Translations under genes and position numbers: made by a program | Notes under the pieces: model-generated | Databases searched by the model: none | What the model was told of the DNA's origin: nothing | What the model saw: the letters and a program-made list of their open reading frames with translations, nothing else | Source of the DNA: CAVSVP01 sp963731125 | GTDB lineage: Bacteria; Pseudomonadota; Gammaproteobacteria; Competibacterales; Competibacteraceae | Direction: 5' to 3' | Length of the DNA stretch: 64,000 nt | NCBI GenBank assembly: GCA_963731125.1 | Contig: CAVSVP010000022.1 | Coordinates: 9,027-73,026 of the forward strand | Shown: piece after piece, positions 57,347 to 64,000 of the stretch | Layout: every line of letters starts with the position of its first letter | How positions within the stretch are numbered: the stretch's first letter is position 1

Positions 57347-58194
57347 TCATCGTAAGTGGTCTGTCTGGATCGGGTAAGAGCATTGCTTTGGAAACTTTAG
57401 AGGACTTGCATTTTTACTGTGTGGATAACTTGCCCGTTAAGCTACTCAAGCCTTTTGCCCAGGAAATTCTAGCACGAGAAGACAGACTGTTTCGCAATAC
57501 CGCCGTAGGCATCGACGCTCGCAACTTTCTCGATGAACTGCAGCATTTCCCCAGCATTCTCGCCGACCTACGCGCGAGCGGTCTAGCCGTAGAAATTCTC
57601 TATTTACAGGCCGCTGACGAAATTCTGCTAAAGCGTTATAGCGAAACGCGTCGTAAACATCCCCTGAGCGTAGAGGGAATTCCCTTACTCGATGCCATAC
57701 GTCAGGAACGGCGGCTCTTAGAACAGATTGCGACTCATGCTGATTTAAACATCGATACTAGCCACACCAATATTCACGAACTTCGGGAACTGGTGCGTAG
57801 CCGTCTCTATGACACACCACAAGGTTCCGTCTCTATCCTATTCGAATCTTTTGGTTTCAAAAACGGGATTCCGGGTGATGCCGATTTTGTGTTCGACGTG
57901 CGCTGTTTGCCTAATCCCCACTGGGAACCTCAATTACGTCACCTCACTGGTCGCGATGACGCGGTCATCGAATTTTTAAAGCAACAATCTGAGGTCAATG
58001 ACATGATTCAGGATTTGCGTACTTTCTTAGAACACTGGATATCCTGTTTTGAAACTGGCAGCCGCAGTTACCTCACTATCGCCATCGGCTGCACTGGCGG
58101 GCAACATCGCTCAGTTTTCATTGCTGAGGCGCTAACGCGACACTTTAAAAAAATCCGACGCAATGTCACGATCCGACATAGGGAATTGATATGA
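57337..58194 (+). CDS. rapZ: RNase adapter protein RapZ
   Basis: A 285-residue nucleotide- and RNA-binding protein. In E. coli it delivers the small RNA GlmZ to RNase E and controls glucosamine-6-phosphate synthesis. Walker A is MIIVSGLSGSGKSIALETLE (residues 3-16). VDNLPVKLL, VGIDARNF, SETRRKHPLS, VSILFESFGFKNGIPGDADF and the C-terminal TIAIGCTGGQHRSVFIAEAL are all conserved. The RNA-binding basic end (KKIRRNVTIRHREL) is present but short. It overlaps hprK by ten bases. No GlmZ-like RNA was identified in the window. Confidence 0.96.
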   Translation: MRMIIVSGLSGSGKSIALETLEDLHFYCVDNLPVKLLKPFAQEILAREDRLFRNTAVGIDARNFLDELQHFPSILADLRASGLAVEILYLQAADEILLKRYSETRRKHPLSVEGIPLLDAIRQERRLLEQIATHADLNIDTSHTNIHELRELVRSRLYDTPQGSVSILFESFGFKNGIPGDADFVFDVRCLPNPHWEPQLRHLTGRDDAVIEFLKQQSEVNDMIQDLRTFLEHWISCFETGSRSYLTIAIGCTGGQHRSVFIAEALTRHFKKIRRNVTIRHRELI

Positions 58195-58446
58195 ACCCGG
58201 ATTGACTGTTGATGCCCCAATGCCATAAATAATATGGCTTCACATAGCGCCGTTTAAGCTATTCTAATATTATTACGACGCTATCCACGACAGGGCTATG
58301 GAACACCTAGAGTGTGGCATTGCTATTATGTCGACTCAAGATACGAGCGAGATATCCTCTGACAAGTCGAATTTTTTGCTGAAAACAGCCGGCTTAGGAT
58401 GGGCTACTCTACCATTTTCTCCTATAGAAAATGAGGATTTCAGGTA

Positions 58447-58713
58447 TTGAAGCGGGAAGTTACGATTATCAACAAATTGGGTTTACACGCTCGTGCGGCT
58501 GCCAGGTTTGTCACCGTAGCTTCCGGTTTTGAAGCCGAAATTCGAGTCCTACGGGGGGCTAAGGAAGTCAATGGCAAGAGCATCATGGGAATTATGATGT
58601 TGGCAGCAGCCAAAGGAGCATGCTTGGAGATTCATGCCAGTGGTGCAGATGCGGAACAGGCCCTGGATTGTCTAGAGGATCTGGTCCGCCAGCGCTTTGG
58701 CGAAGACGAATAA
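58447..58713 (+). CDS. HPr-family phosphocarrier protein
   Basis: An 88-residue phosphocarrier. His14 (NKLGLHARAAARFV) receives phosphate from enzyme I, and Ser45 (NGKSIMGIMMLAAAKG) is the HprK target. Having both together with an adjacent hprK indicates that the serine switch is used. The start is TTG 58447, with GAGGA 9 bases upstream; no in-frame ATG gives a complete protein. The TTG overlaps the TGA of a 50-codon frame (58299-58450), so translation may be coupled. The gene lies 9 bases before ptsI. Whether it is called ptsH or ptsO (NPr) cannot be settled from sequence alone; the neighbourhood favours the nitrogen branch. Confidence 0.95.
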   Translation: MKREVTIINKLGLHARAAARFVTVASGFEAEIRVLRGAKEVNGKSIMGIMMLAAAKGACLEIHASGADAEQALDCLEDLVRQRFGEDE

Positions 58714-58722
58714 CTATCTATT

Positions 58723-60453
58723 ATGACTCTTTCTCTGCATGGCGTCGGCGTCTCTCGAGGATGTGCCATTGGCAAGGTATTACTACTACATCGCAACCAA
58801 CCAGAGGTAACAGAGTATACCATTCCCGAAGCCATTATCGAGGATGAAGTACAGCGCTTTCTAAACAGTCTGAACACTGCCAAGCAACAACTCACGGAGA
58901 TTCGTGCCCGTATTACCGCTACCATACCAGCTGAAGCCAGCGCTTTTATCGATACCCATTTACTCATGCTGGAAGATTCCATGGTGGTACAGGCGCCTAT
59001 CCAGCTGATTCGCACTCAGCGTTGTAATGCGGAGTGGGCTCTGAAAATCCAGCGTGATATCGTCGTACGGGTGTTCGAAGAAATGGATGATCCCTATTTG
59101 CGTAGCCGCAAAGACGATGTGGATCACGTCGTACGTCGCGTACAGCGTATTCTTCTAGCTGATGAATCCAGTTACGTCGACGGCTTTACAGGCCGTCTTG
59201 AGGGACGCATCCTCATTGCTGATGACCTGACTCCAGCCGATACTATACTGATGCAGCATCAGGGCGTATTAGCTTTTGTTACCGAACACGGCGGCCCTCT
59301 CTCTCATACCGCCATCTTAGCTCGCAGCTTGAACATACCCGCCATCGTAGGGGCACGTAATGCCCGCCGTTATCTAGCCGATGACGAACTCATTATCGTT
59401 GATGGTCAACAAGGCGTTGTGTTGGTTTGCCTGGATGAAAGTATCCTCACCTATTACCGCTGTAAACAACAGGAAGAACAGCGCCAACTTAGGGAACTCA
59501 TTAAGCTCAAAGAACAACCTGCCGTGACCCGGGATGCCGTAAAAATCACCCTTCACGCGAATATTGAACTCCCCGAAGATGCTGTCCTGGTACGTCAAGT
59601 TGCCGCTTCGGGAGTGGGTTTATACCGCACCGAATTTCTGTTTATGAACCGTTCGGATATTCCGGATGAAGAGGAACATTTAGCTTCCTATCTTCATGTC
59701 ATTAAGATGTTGGAGAACAAACCCATTACGATTCGCACTGTGGACCTAGGAGCTGATAAACCTATGGATAACGGCTATGGTCCTGTTAGTGGTGCCAATC
59801 CTGCTTTAGGGTTACGTGCCATCCGCCTGTGCCTTAAGCATTTAACACTGTTCCGCCCGCAGCTGCGAGCCATTTTACGTGCATCGGCATTTGGTCCAGT
59901 GCGCATGATGATTCCTATGCTTTCTACCACCCAGGAAATCCTGCAGGTGCTTCACCTAATAGAAGAAACCAAGCAAGATCTAAAGGCACAAGGTATGCGC
60001 TTTGACGAGGACATGCCCGTGGGAGCCATGATCGAAATTCCAGCGGCTGCTATTTGTGCCTCCTATTTCGCCCACCACGTGGATTTTCTCTCCATTGGGA
60101 CTAACGATCTTATCCAATATACCCTAGCCATTGACCGTATCGATGACGAGGTAAATTATCTCTACGATCCCCTGCACCCGGCGGTATTGCAACTGATTCA
60201 TATGATTATTCGAGCAGGCCGGAAAGCCAATATTCCCGTCAGCTTATGCGGAGAAATGGCGGGTGATTCTCGTTACACGCGGTTGCTGTTAGGCTTAGGA
60301 CTGACTCACCTTAGTATGCATCCCACCAATCTCCTCGAAGTCAAGCAGGTGATCAAAGACAGCCACCTGCTCGAACTGACTAGTATCGTAAAGCGCATCC
60401 TACAAACTTCTGACATAAAGCAACTCACTCAACTCCTGCGGCTCATTACCTAA
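58723..60453 (+). CDS. ptsI: PTS enzyme I (phosphoenolpyruvate-protein phosphotransferase)
   Basis: A 576-residue cytosolic enzyme that transfers phosphate from PEP to HPr. The active His195 is in TEHGGPLSHTAILARSLN. The PEP-binding domain has YRTEFLFMNRSDIPDEEEHL, LGADKPMDNG, GTNDLIQYTLAIDR and the active-site Cys509 in VSLCGEMAGD. Its length is that of PtsI; the GAF domain of PtsP is absent. It lies directly after the HPr gene, and no sugar-specific EIIBC is visible, so the chain EI-HPr-EIIA(Ntr) is probably only regulatory. Downstream, a transposase gene has landed between ptsI and mgtE. Confidence 0.96.
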   Translation: MTLSLHGVGVSRGCAIGKVLLLHRNQPEVTEYTIPEAIIEDEVQRFLNSLNTAKQQLTEIRARITATIPAEASAFIDTHLLMLEDSMVVQAPIQLIRTQRCNAEWALKIQRDIVVRVFEEMDDPYLRSRKDDVDHVVRRVQRILLADESSYVDGFTGRLEGRILIADDLTPADTILMQHQGVLAFVTEHGGPLSHTAILARSLNIPAIVGARNARRYLADDELIIVDGQQGVVLVCLDESILTYYRCKQQEEQRQLRELIKLKEQPAVTRDAVKITLHANIELPEDAVLVRQVAASGVGLYRTEFLFMNRSDIPDEEEHLASYLHVIKMLENKPITIRTVDLGADKPMDNGYGPVSGANPALGLRAIRLCLKHLTLFRPQLRAILRASAFGPVRMMIPMLSTTQEILQVLHLIEETKQDLKAQGMRFDEDMPVGAMIEIPAAAICASYFAHHVDFLSIGTNDLIQYTLAIDRIDDEVNYLYDPLHPAVLQLIHMIIRAGRKANIPVSLCGEMAGDSRYTRLLLGLGLTHLSMHPTNLLEVKQVIKDSHLLELTSIVKRILQTSDIKQLTQLLRLIT

Positions 60454-60677
60454 TTTTGTCGAGCCAGCGCGTAGACCGCTAGCCGCGATTGTTTTAATTC
60501 CTAGGTACCGAACAACCCACAGTCAGCGATTCAGAGCTTTGATAAAAAATCACTAAGTTCAATGCATTAAGGGATAGCTTAAAAAATATTTTTCCGGCTA
60601 TTTGGTGCTGCTGTTAGGGGGCTCATTTGAGGCGTTGAAGACGGTATCATGGAGCTTTTTGTGCATCAGGAGGCCCC
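60454..60677. other. Intergenic between ptsI and a transposase gene
   Basis: About 220 bases. It should contain the left end of the insertion sequence, but I could not find matching terminal repeats around 60580-60640 and 62090-62140. Confidence 0.4.
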
Positions 60678-62093
60678 ATGAAGAAGCGCACCCACGCTTG
60701 CCTTCAACGCCAGCACCAGAAGAAAACACGACACCAAGCTCGCCGTCAAGCGAAAAAGCGCTTCACCGCTCCACCCCAGAGCCGAGGCGAAGCGATGGTG
60801 TGTGAGTTGTTCAAGACGATCCACCATTTTTTCCCAGACTTGTTCGAACAACTACGTCAAATCGAAGACTGCCGGCATCGATCGGACTATGCACTGAGCG
60901 AGATCCTGATGGCCGCCATCGCCCTGTTCATGTTTCAGCAGGGCTCGCGAAATGCGTTCAACAACCTGCGTCAGGAGGCGAAGTTCGCGAAGCATTACCG
61001 CCGCCTGTTCAAGTTGCGGTTGCCACACCTGGACACGGTGCACCGGGTGCTGTGTCGGTTGCCCAATGAGGCGCTGGAGCGGCTCAAGCAGTGGCTGGTG
61101 AAAACGTTGCTAGAGAAGAAAGTGCTGCACAAGTACCGTCTCTTTGGGAAGTATTTTGTGGTGGCGATCGATGCCACGGGGACACTGAGCTTTGCCGAGC
61201 GCCACTGTGAGCAGTGTCTGCATCAGACCTCGAGCCAGGGCAAGACGACGGACTTCCATACGGTGCTGGAAGCGAAGCTGATCACCCCCAACGGTTTTGC
61301 GATCTCGCTGGCCACGGAGTGGATTGCCAATCCACTGACTGAATATGAAAAACAGGACTGCGAGCGCAAGGCGTTCGTGCGTCTGACCGCCAAGCTCAAG
61401 CAGCTCTACCCCCGCCTGTCGATCTGCTTGACCGCCGACGGGCTCTATCCCTACCAGGGCTTTTTCGAGATCTGCCGCACCCATGACTGGGCCTTTATCC
61501 TGACCTTCCAAGACGGTAACCTGCCCAGCGTCTGGGAGGAAGTGCAGGCGTTGCTGCCACGCAGGCCGCACCCGCACCGCCGCGAGCAGCGCCTCCAGGG
61601 CCAGCAGCGGATCGTACAAGACTTTCGCTGGGTCACCGATATTGACTATCACGGCCATCCGCTCCAGTGGCTCGAGGGTATCGAGACGGTCAGTCACCGC
61701 GACAGCGCCACACAAACCGACAGTCGCTTTGTGCACCTGACCCACCTTGAGGTCACCGCCGCCACCGTCGCCGTGCTCAGCCACACCGGGCGCCTGCGCT
61801 GGAAGATCGAAAATGAAGGCTTCAACACCCAAAAAAACCTCGGCTATGCCCTGCAGCACCAGTATGCGCGCGTCAACTGGCAGGCGGCGAAAAATTATTA
61901 TCAATGCCTGCAGATCGGCCATCTGATCAATCAGTTGAGGGTCCTAAGCACCACCTTCGCGCCACTGTGGCAAGGCAAGACCACCCTCTGTCATCGGTGG
62001 CGCACGATGATCGCTTTCCTCCTCTACGGTCGGTTGCGCCGCGCCACTCTCGAGGCCTTGACCCAGCGGCGCTTCCAGGTACGCTTCACTTAA
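60678..62093 (+). CDS. DDE transposase (ISNCY/ISDol1-like or IS4-like)
   Basis: A complete 471-residue transposase. ATG 60678 has AGGAGG ending 6 bases upstream. The basic N-terminus (QKKTRHQARRQAKKRF) likely binds DNA. The first catalytic Asp is in YFVVAIDATGTLSFAERHC, the second in RLSICLTADGLYPYQGFFEI, and the Glu in LRWKIENEGFNTQKNLGYAL, a W.IENEGFN..K pattern typical of ISDol1-type and some IS4-like transposases. It shows no disruption. Element ends were not found, so the extent is unknown. It interrupts the otherwise usual ptsI-mgtE neighbourhood. GC-rich composition differs from the flanking genes. The exact family would need a database comparison. Confidence 0.75.
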   Translation: MKKRTHACLQRQHQKKTRHQARRQAKKRFTAPPQSRGEAMVCELFKTIHHFFPDLFEQLRQIEDCRHRSDYALSEILMAAIALFMFQQGSRNAFNNLRQEAKFAKHYRRLFKLRLPHLDTVHRVLCRLPNEALERLKQWLVKTLLEKKVLHKYRLFGKYFVVAIDATGTLSFAERHCEQCLHQTSSQGKTTDFHTVLEAKLITPNGFAISLATEWIANPLTEYEKQDCERKAFVRLTAKLKQLYPRLSICLTADGLYPYQGFFEICRTHDWAFILTFQDGNLPSVWEEVQALLPRRPHPHRREQRLQGQQRIVQDFRWVTDIDYHGHPLQWLEGIETVSHRDSATQTDSRFVHLTHLEVTAATVAVLSHTGRLRWKIENEGFNTQKNLGYALQHQYARVNWQAAKNYYQCLQIGHLINQLRVLSTTFAPLWQGKTTLCHRWRTMIAFLLYGRLRRATLEALTQRRFQVRFT

Positions 62094-62437
62094 TTTCCCT
62101 AGGAGACGCCTGCTCCGCAATTCAGGTCCACCCGTCGACCCACAGGAGACCACCGCACCCTCAACCTCACACAGCTTGATCCTCTCTCTCACTTGTTCAA
62201 CCCATGCCACCCTCAGGGGCAGCAGGGACGAGCAAGGGGCACAGCCAAGTTGCGCCCAGCGTTCGATAACCGCTACCTTGGAACCCAACAGGCGGTGACG
62301 CTCTGAATCGCTGCCCACAGTGAGATGATTTTCCGTAGACCCAACCATCATTCCCGGCTACACTCCAGCGCTCATTGCACACCCCATAAACCGGATTAAC
62401 CGAGACTAAATTAGGTTCACCCGAGGAGATTGCATGC
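62094..62437. other. Intergenic, probably right end of the insertion plus mgtE leader
   Basis: About 340 bases with no supported gene. The last part (62410-62437) contains GAGGAG, the mgtE ribosome binding site. No Mg2+ riboswitch (ykoK/M-box type) pattern was recognised by eye. Confidence 0.5.
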
Positions 62438-63787
62438 ATGGCTGACAGTGATTCACGGCCTTCACATCTGCATCGCCTGCGGCGCGCCCTCGAGAAGGGT
62501 ACTCTCCAGAACGTGCGGCGTATGCTCAGAGCACTGCATCCAGCTGAAATCGCCGATCTACTGGAATCGATGCCTCCCCAGGAACGCAAGGTCGCCTGGG
62601 AACTGGTGGAGCCAGACAGTCATGGTGAAGTGCTGCTGCATGTCAACGAGGAAGTGCGCGCCGGACTGATTGAAGAAATGGAAACGGCAGAACTAATGGC
62701 CGCCACGGAAAACATGGACTTGGATGACTTGGCGGACCTTCTGCAAGATTTACCGGAAGCGGTCAGTGGTGAGCTGCTGCGCTCCATGGACCTGCAAAAC
62801 CGGCAGCGCTTAGAAGCCGTACTGGCTTATCCCGAAGACAGCGCCGGCGGGTTGATGAATACGGATCCCGTCACAGTGCGTGCTGATGTCACCTTGGACG
62901 TGGTACTGCGCTACTTGCGTTGGCGCGGCAGTATTCCGGAACAAACCGACAACCTTATTGTAATTGATCGCAACGATAAGTACGTAGGAATACTGCCTCT
63001 CGGACAGCTGTTGATTAACGATCTCGATAGCACCGTGGCAGAAGTCATGCTGCAAGACGTCGAAGGTATTCCAGCCACCATGCCGGCTGCAGACGTAGCA
63101 ACTTTATTCGAGCAACGTGATTTTATTTCGGCACCGGTTGTCGATGACAATGGTATTCTGCTAGGTCGGATTACCATCGATGATGTCGTCGATGTCATTC
63201 GCACCGAAGCAGAACACTCAATCATGAGCATGGCCGGCCTAGACGAAGATGTTGACATCTTTGCCCCCGTATTCACCAGCACCCGCCGCCGTGCGGTGTG
63301 GCTGGGCATCAATTTAGTCACCGCTTTTCTGGCAGCCTGGGTGATCGGCCTGTTTGAGGGTACTTTACAGAAATTCGTTGCTTTAGCGGTACTTATGCCC
63401 ATCGTAGCCAGCATGGGAGGCATTGCCGGAAGCCAGACACTCACATTGATCATTCGTGGATTGGCCCTGGGTCATGTGGAACAAAGTAATGCCCGTTTAC
63501 TACTGTTTAAGGAACTTGCCGTCAGTGCTTTGAACGGGTTCCTCTGGGCCATTGTAGTGGCGAGCGTTGCCATCGTCTGGTTTGGAAGCTGGTCCATTGG
63601 TGGCATCATCGGCTTAGCCATCTTGATAAACTCGCTATGCGGCGCTCTAGCCGGCGTCGGTCTGCCGTTGCTACTGCGTCGATTAGGAATAGATCCTGCT
63701 CTTGCTGGCAGTGTGGTCCTTACCACAGTGACGGATGTCGTGGGGTTCTTTGCCTTTCTGGGCCTGGCTACTTTGTTGTTAATGTAG
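62438..63787 (+). CDS. mgtE: Magnesium transporter MgtE
   Basis: A 449-residue Mg2+ channel. The N-terminal domain (residues 1-130: LRALHPAEIADLLESMPPQE, DLADLLQDLPEA) and two CBS domains (about 135-255: SAGGLMNTDPVTVRADVTLD, FISAPVVDDNGILLGRITID) form the cytosolic magnesium sensor. Five membrane helices follow from about residue 285. The pore contains VLMPIVASMGGIAGSQTLTL and the Asp in the final SVVLTTVTDVVGFFAFLGLA. The signature of the family, P.(V/I)..MGGNxGSQ, is altered to MGGIAGSQ, with Ile-Ala where Asn-x is usual. The ATG at 62438 follows GAGGAGATTG. Length is normal. In many gammaproteobacteria mgtE follows ptsI, as here apart from the inserted transposase. Confidence 0.94.
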   Translation: MADSDSRPSHLHRLRRALEKGTLQNVRRMLRALHPAEIADLLESMPPQERKVAWELVEPDSHGEVLLHVNEEVRAGLIEEMETAELMAATENMDLDDLADLLQDLPEAVSGELLRSMDLQNRQRLEAVLAYPEDSAGGLMNTDPVTVRADVTLDVVLRYLRWRGSIPEQTDNLIVIDRNDKYVGILPLGQLLINDLDSTVAEVMLQDVEGIPATMPAADVATLFEQRDFISAPVVDDNGILLGRITIDDVVDVIRTEAEHSIMSMAGLDEDVDIFAPVFTSTRRRAVWLGINLVTAFLAAWVIGLFEGTLQKFVALAVLMPIVASMGGIAGSQTLTLIIRGLALGHVEQSNARLLLFKELAVSALNGFLWAIVVASVAIVWFGSWSIGGIIGLAILINSLCGALAGVGLPLLLRRLGIDPALAGSVVLTTVTDVVGFFAFLGLATLLLM

Positions 63788-63905
63788 CTACCACTGCGCC
63801 GCTATTGAGCTGTGCCGCTAAGAAGGCAGCAGCAGCGTTGACTGCTTACCGTCCCTGACAGGTCGCCTCAAGCAGAGATATCGATCGGGAAGCTGTTATC
63901 AAGAC

Positions 63906-63931
63906 CGACTGCGGCAAGGATGCCGCAGTCG
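63906..63931 (+). terminator. Hairpin downstream of mgtE
   Basis: CGACTGCGGC pairs perfectly with GCCGCAGTCG around AAGGAT. It lies about 120 bases after the mgtE stop. No T-run follows, so it may be an attenuator or palindromic repeat. Confidence 0.5.
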
Positions 63932-64000
63932 AGCCTATCGGGAGGTATTAACAGCGTATCTTGAGAATAGCTTCCAGAGCAATAGCAAAGCTGTCTCTGC

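Noticed and set aside
61110..61922. Minus-strand frame of 270 codons inside the transposase at 60678.
   Set aside because: Composition shadow of the plus-strand transposase with no family features.

Overview
The window looks like a chromosomal segment of a gammaproteobacterium. The strongest evidence is the run kdsD-lptA-lptB-rpoN-hpf-ptsN-hprK-rapZ-HPr-ptsI-mgtE (51.5-63.8 kb), together with RlmD, CysM, a YdbH/YdbL-type pair, UbiB-family proteins and bacterioferritin. Gene content (an HprK-bearing nitrogen-PTS cluster, HypX and other [NiFe]-hydrogenase maturation genes, a phasin, a periplasmic alpha-carbonic anhydrase) would suit a Chromatiales-like, possibly chemolithotrophic lineage. That placement is inference; no rRNA or tRNA gene was seen.

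Layout. 0-2 kb is transposon debris: an ISAs1 transposase cut by the window edge, an IS66 remnant, and a frameshifted DruA/DUF4338-like gene overlapping it by GTGA. 2-7.2 kb holds accessory genes: alpha-carbonic anhydrase, FKBP-like protein, HicB-like fragment, a Cys/Gly-rich protein overlapped by a methyltransferase, and a convergent NarX/NarL-type two-component pair. 7.2-21.4 kb is a decaying island. It contains hydrogenase maturation relics (hypX, a HyaD-type protease, a truncated hyaF/hupH) dispersed among insertion sequences. Several have boundaries that can be read directly: an IS4 element with a 12-bp target duplication, an IS4-like element with a 6-bp duplication nested in an IS1-like element, and internally deleted ISKra4 and IS5 derivatives. 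It also holds inverted-repeat elements and a 681-nt group II intron with a canonical domain V but no reverse-transcriptase gene.

21.6-35.9 kb is mainly metabolic and transport genes: CDF and sodium/solute transporters, a MscS channel, bacterioferritin, prpD-prpB (methylcitrate cycle) divergent from a TAXI TRAP binding protein and acnA, a two-domain MGS-like/amidohydrolase protein, and a phasin. 36-51 kb is largely on the minus strand: a topoisomerase III-RecQ-HRDC fusion, UbiB kinase, PP2C phosphatase, PilZ protein, RlmD, the YdbL/YdbH pair with cysM, and a large divergent UbiB-like protein. 51.5-64 kb is the conserved LPS-transport / sigma-54 / nitrogen-PTS block, with one transposase between ptsI and mgtE.

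The observation I rank highest is a dispersed family of about 95-bp structured intergenic elements (four copies, near 14.2, 20.5, 48.6 and 48.8 kb). All share three unpaired motifs (AGCAG, TnGCGAAT/TAGCGAAT and nTAAGCGRCG) placed around two hairpins. The closing stem differs in sequence between copies yet still pairs in three of them, which is the covariation expected of a selected structure. I do not recognise it as a named family. The ORF-less group II intron lies only about 40 bp from one copy.
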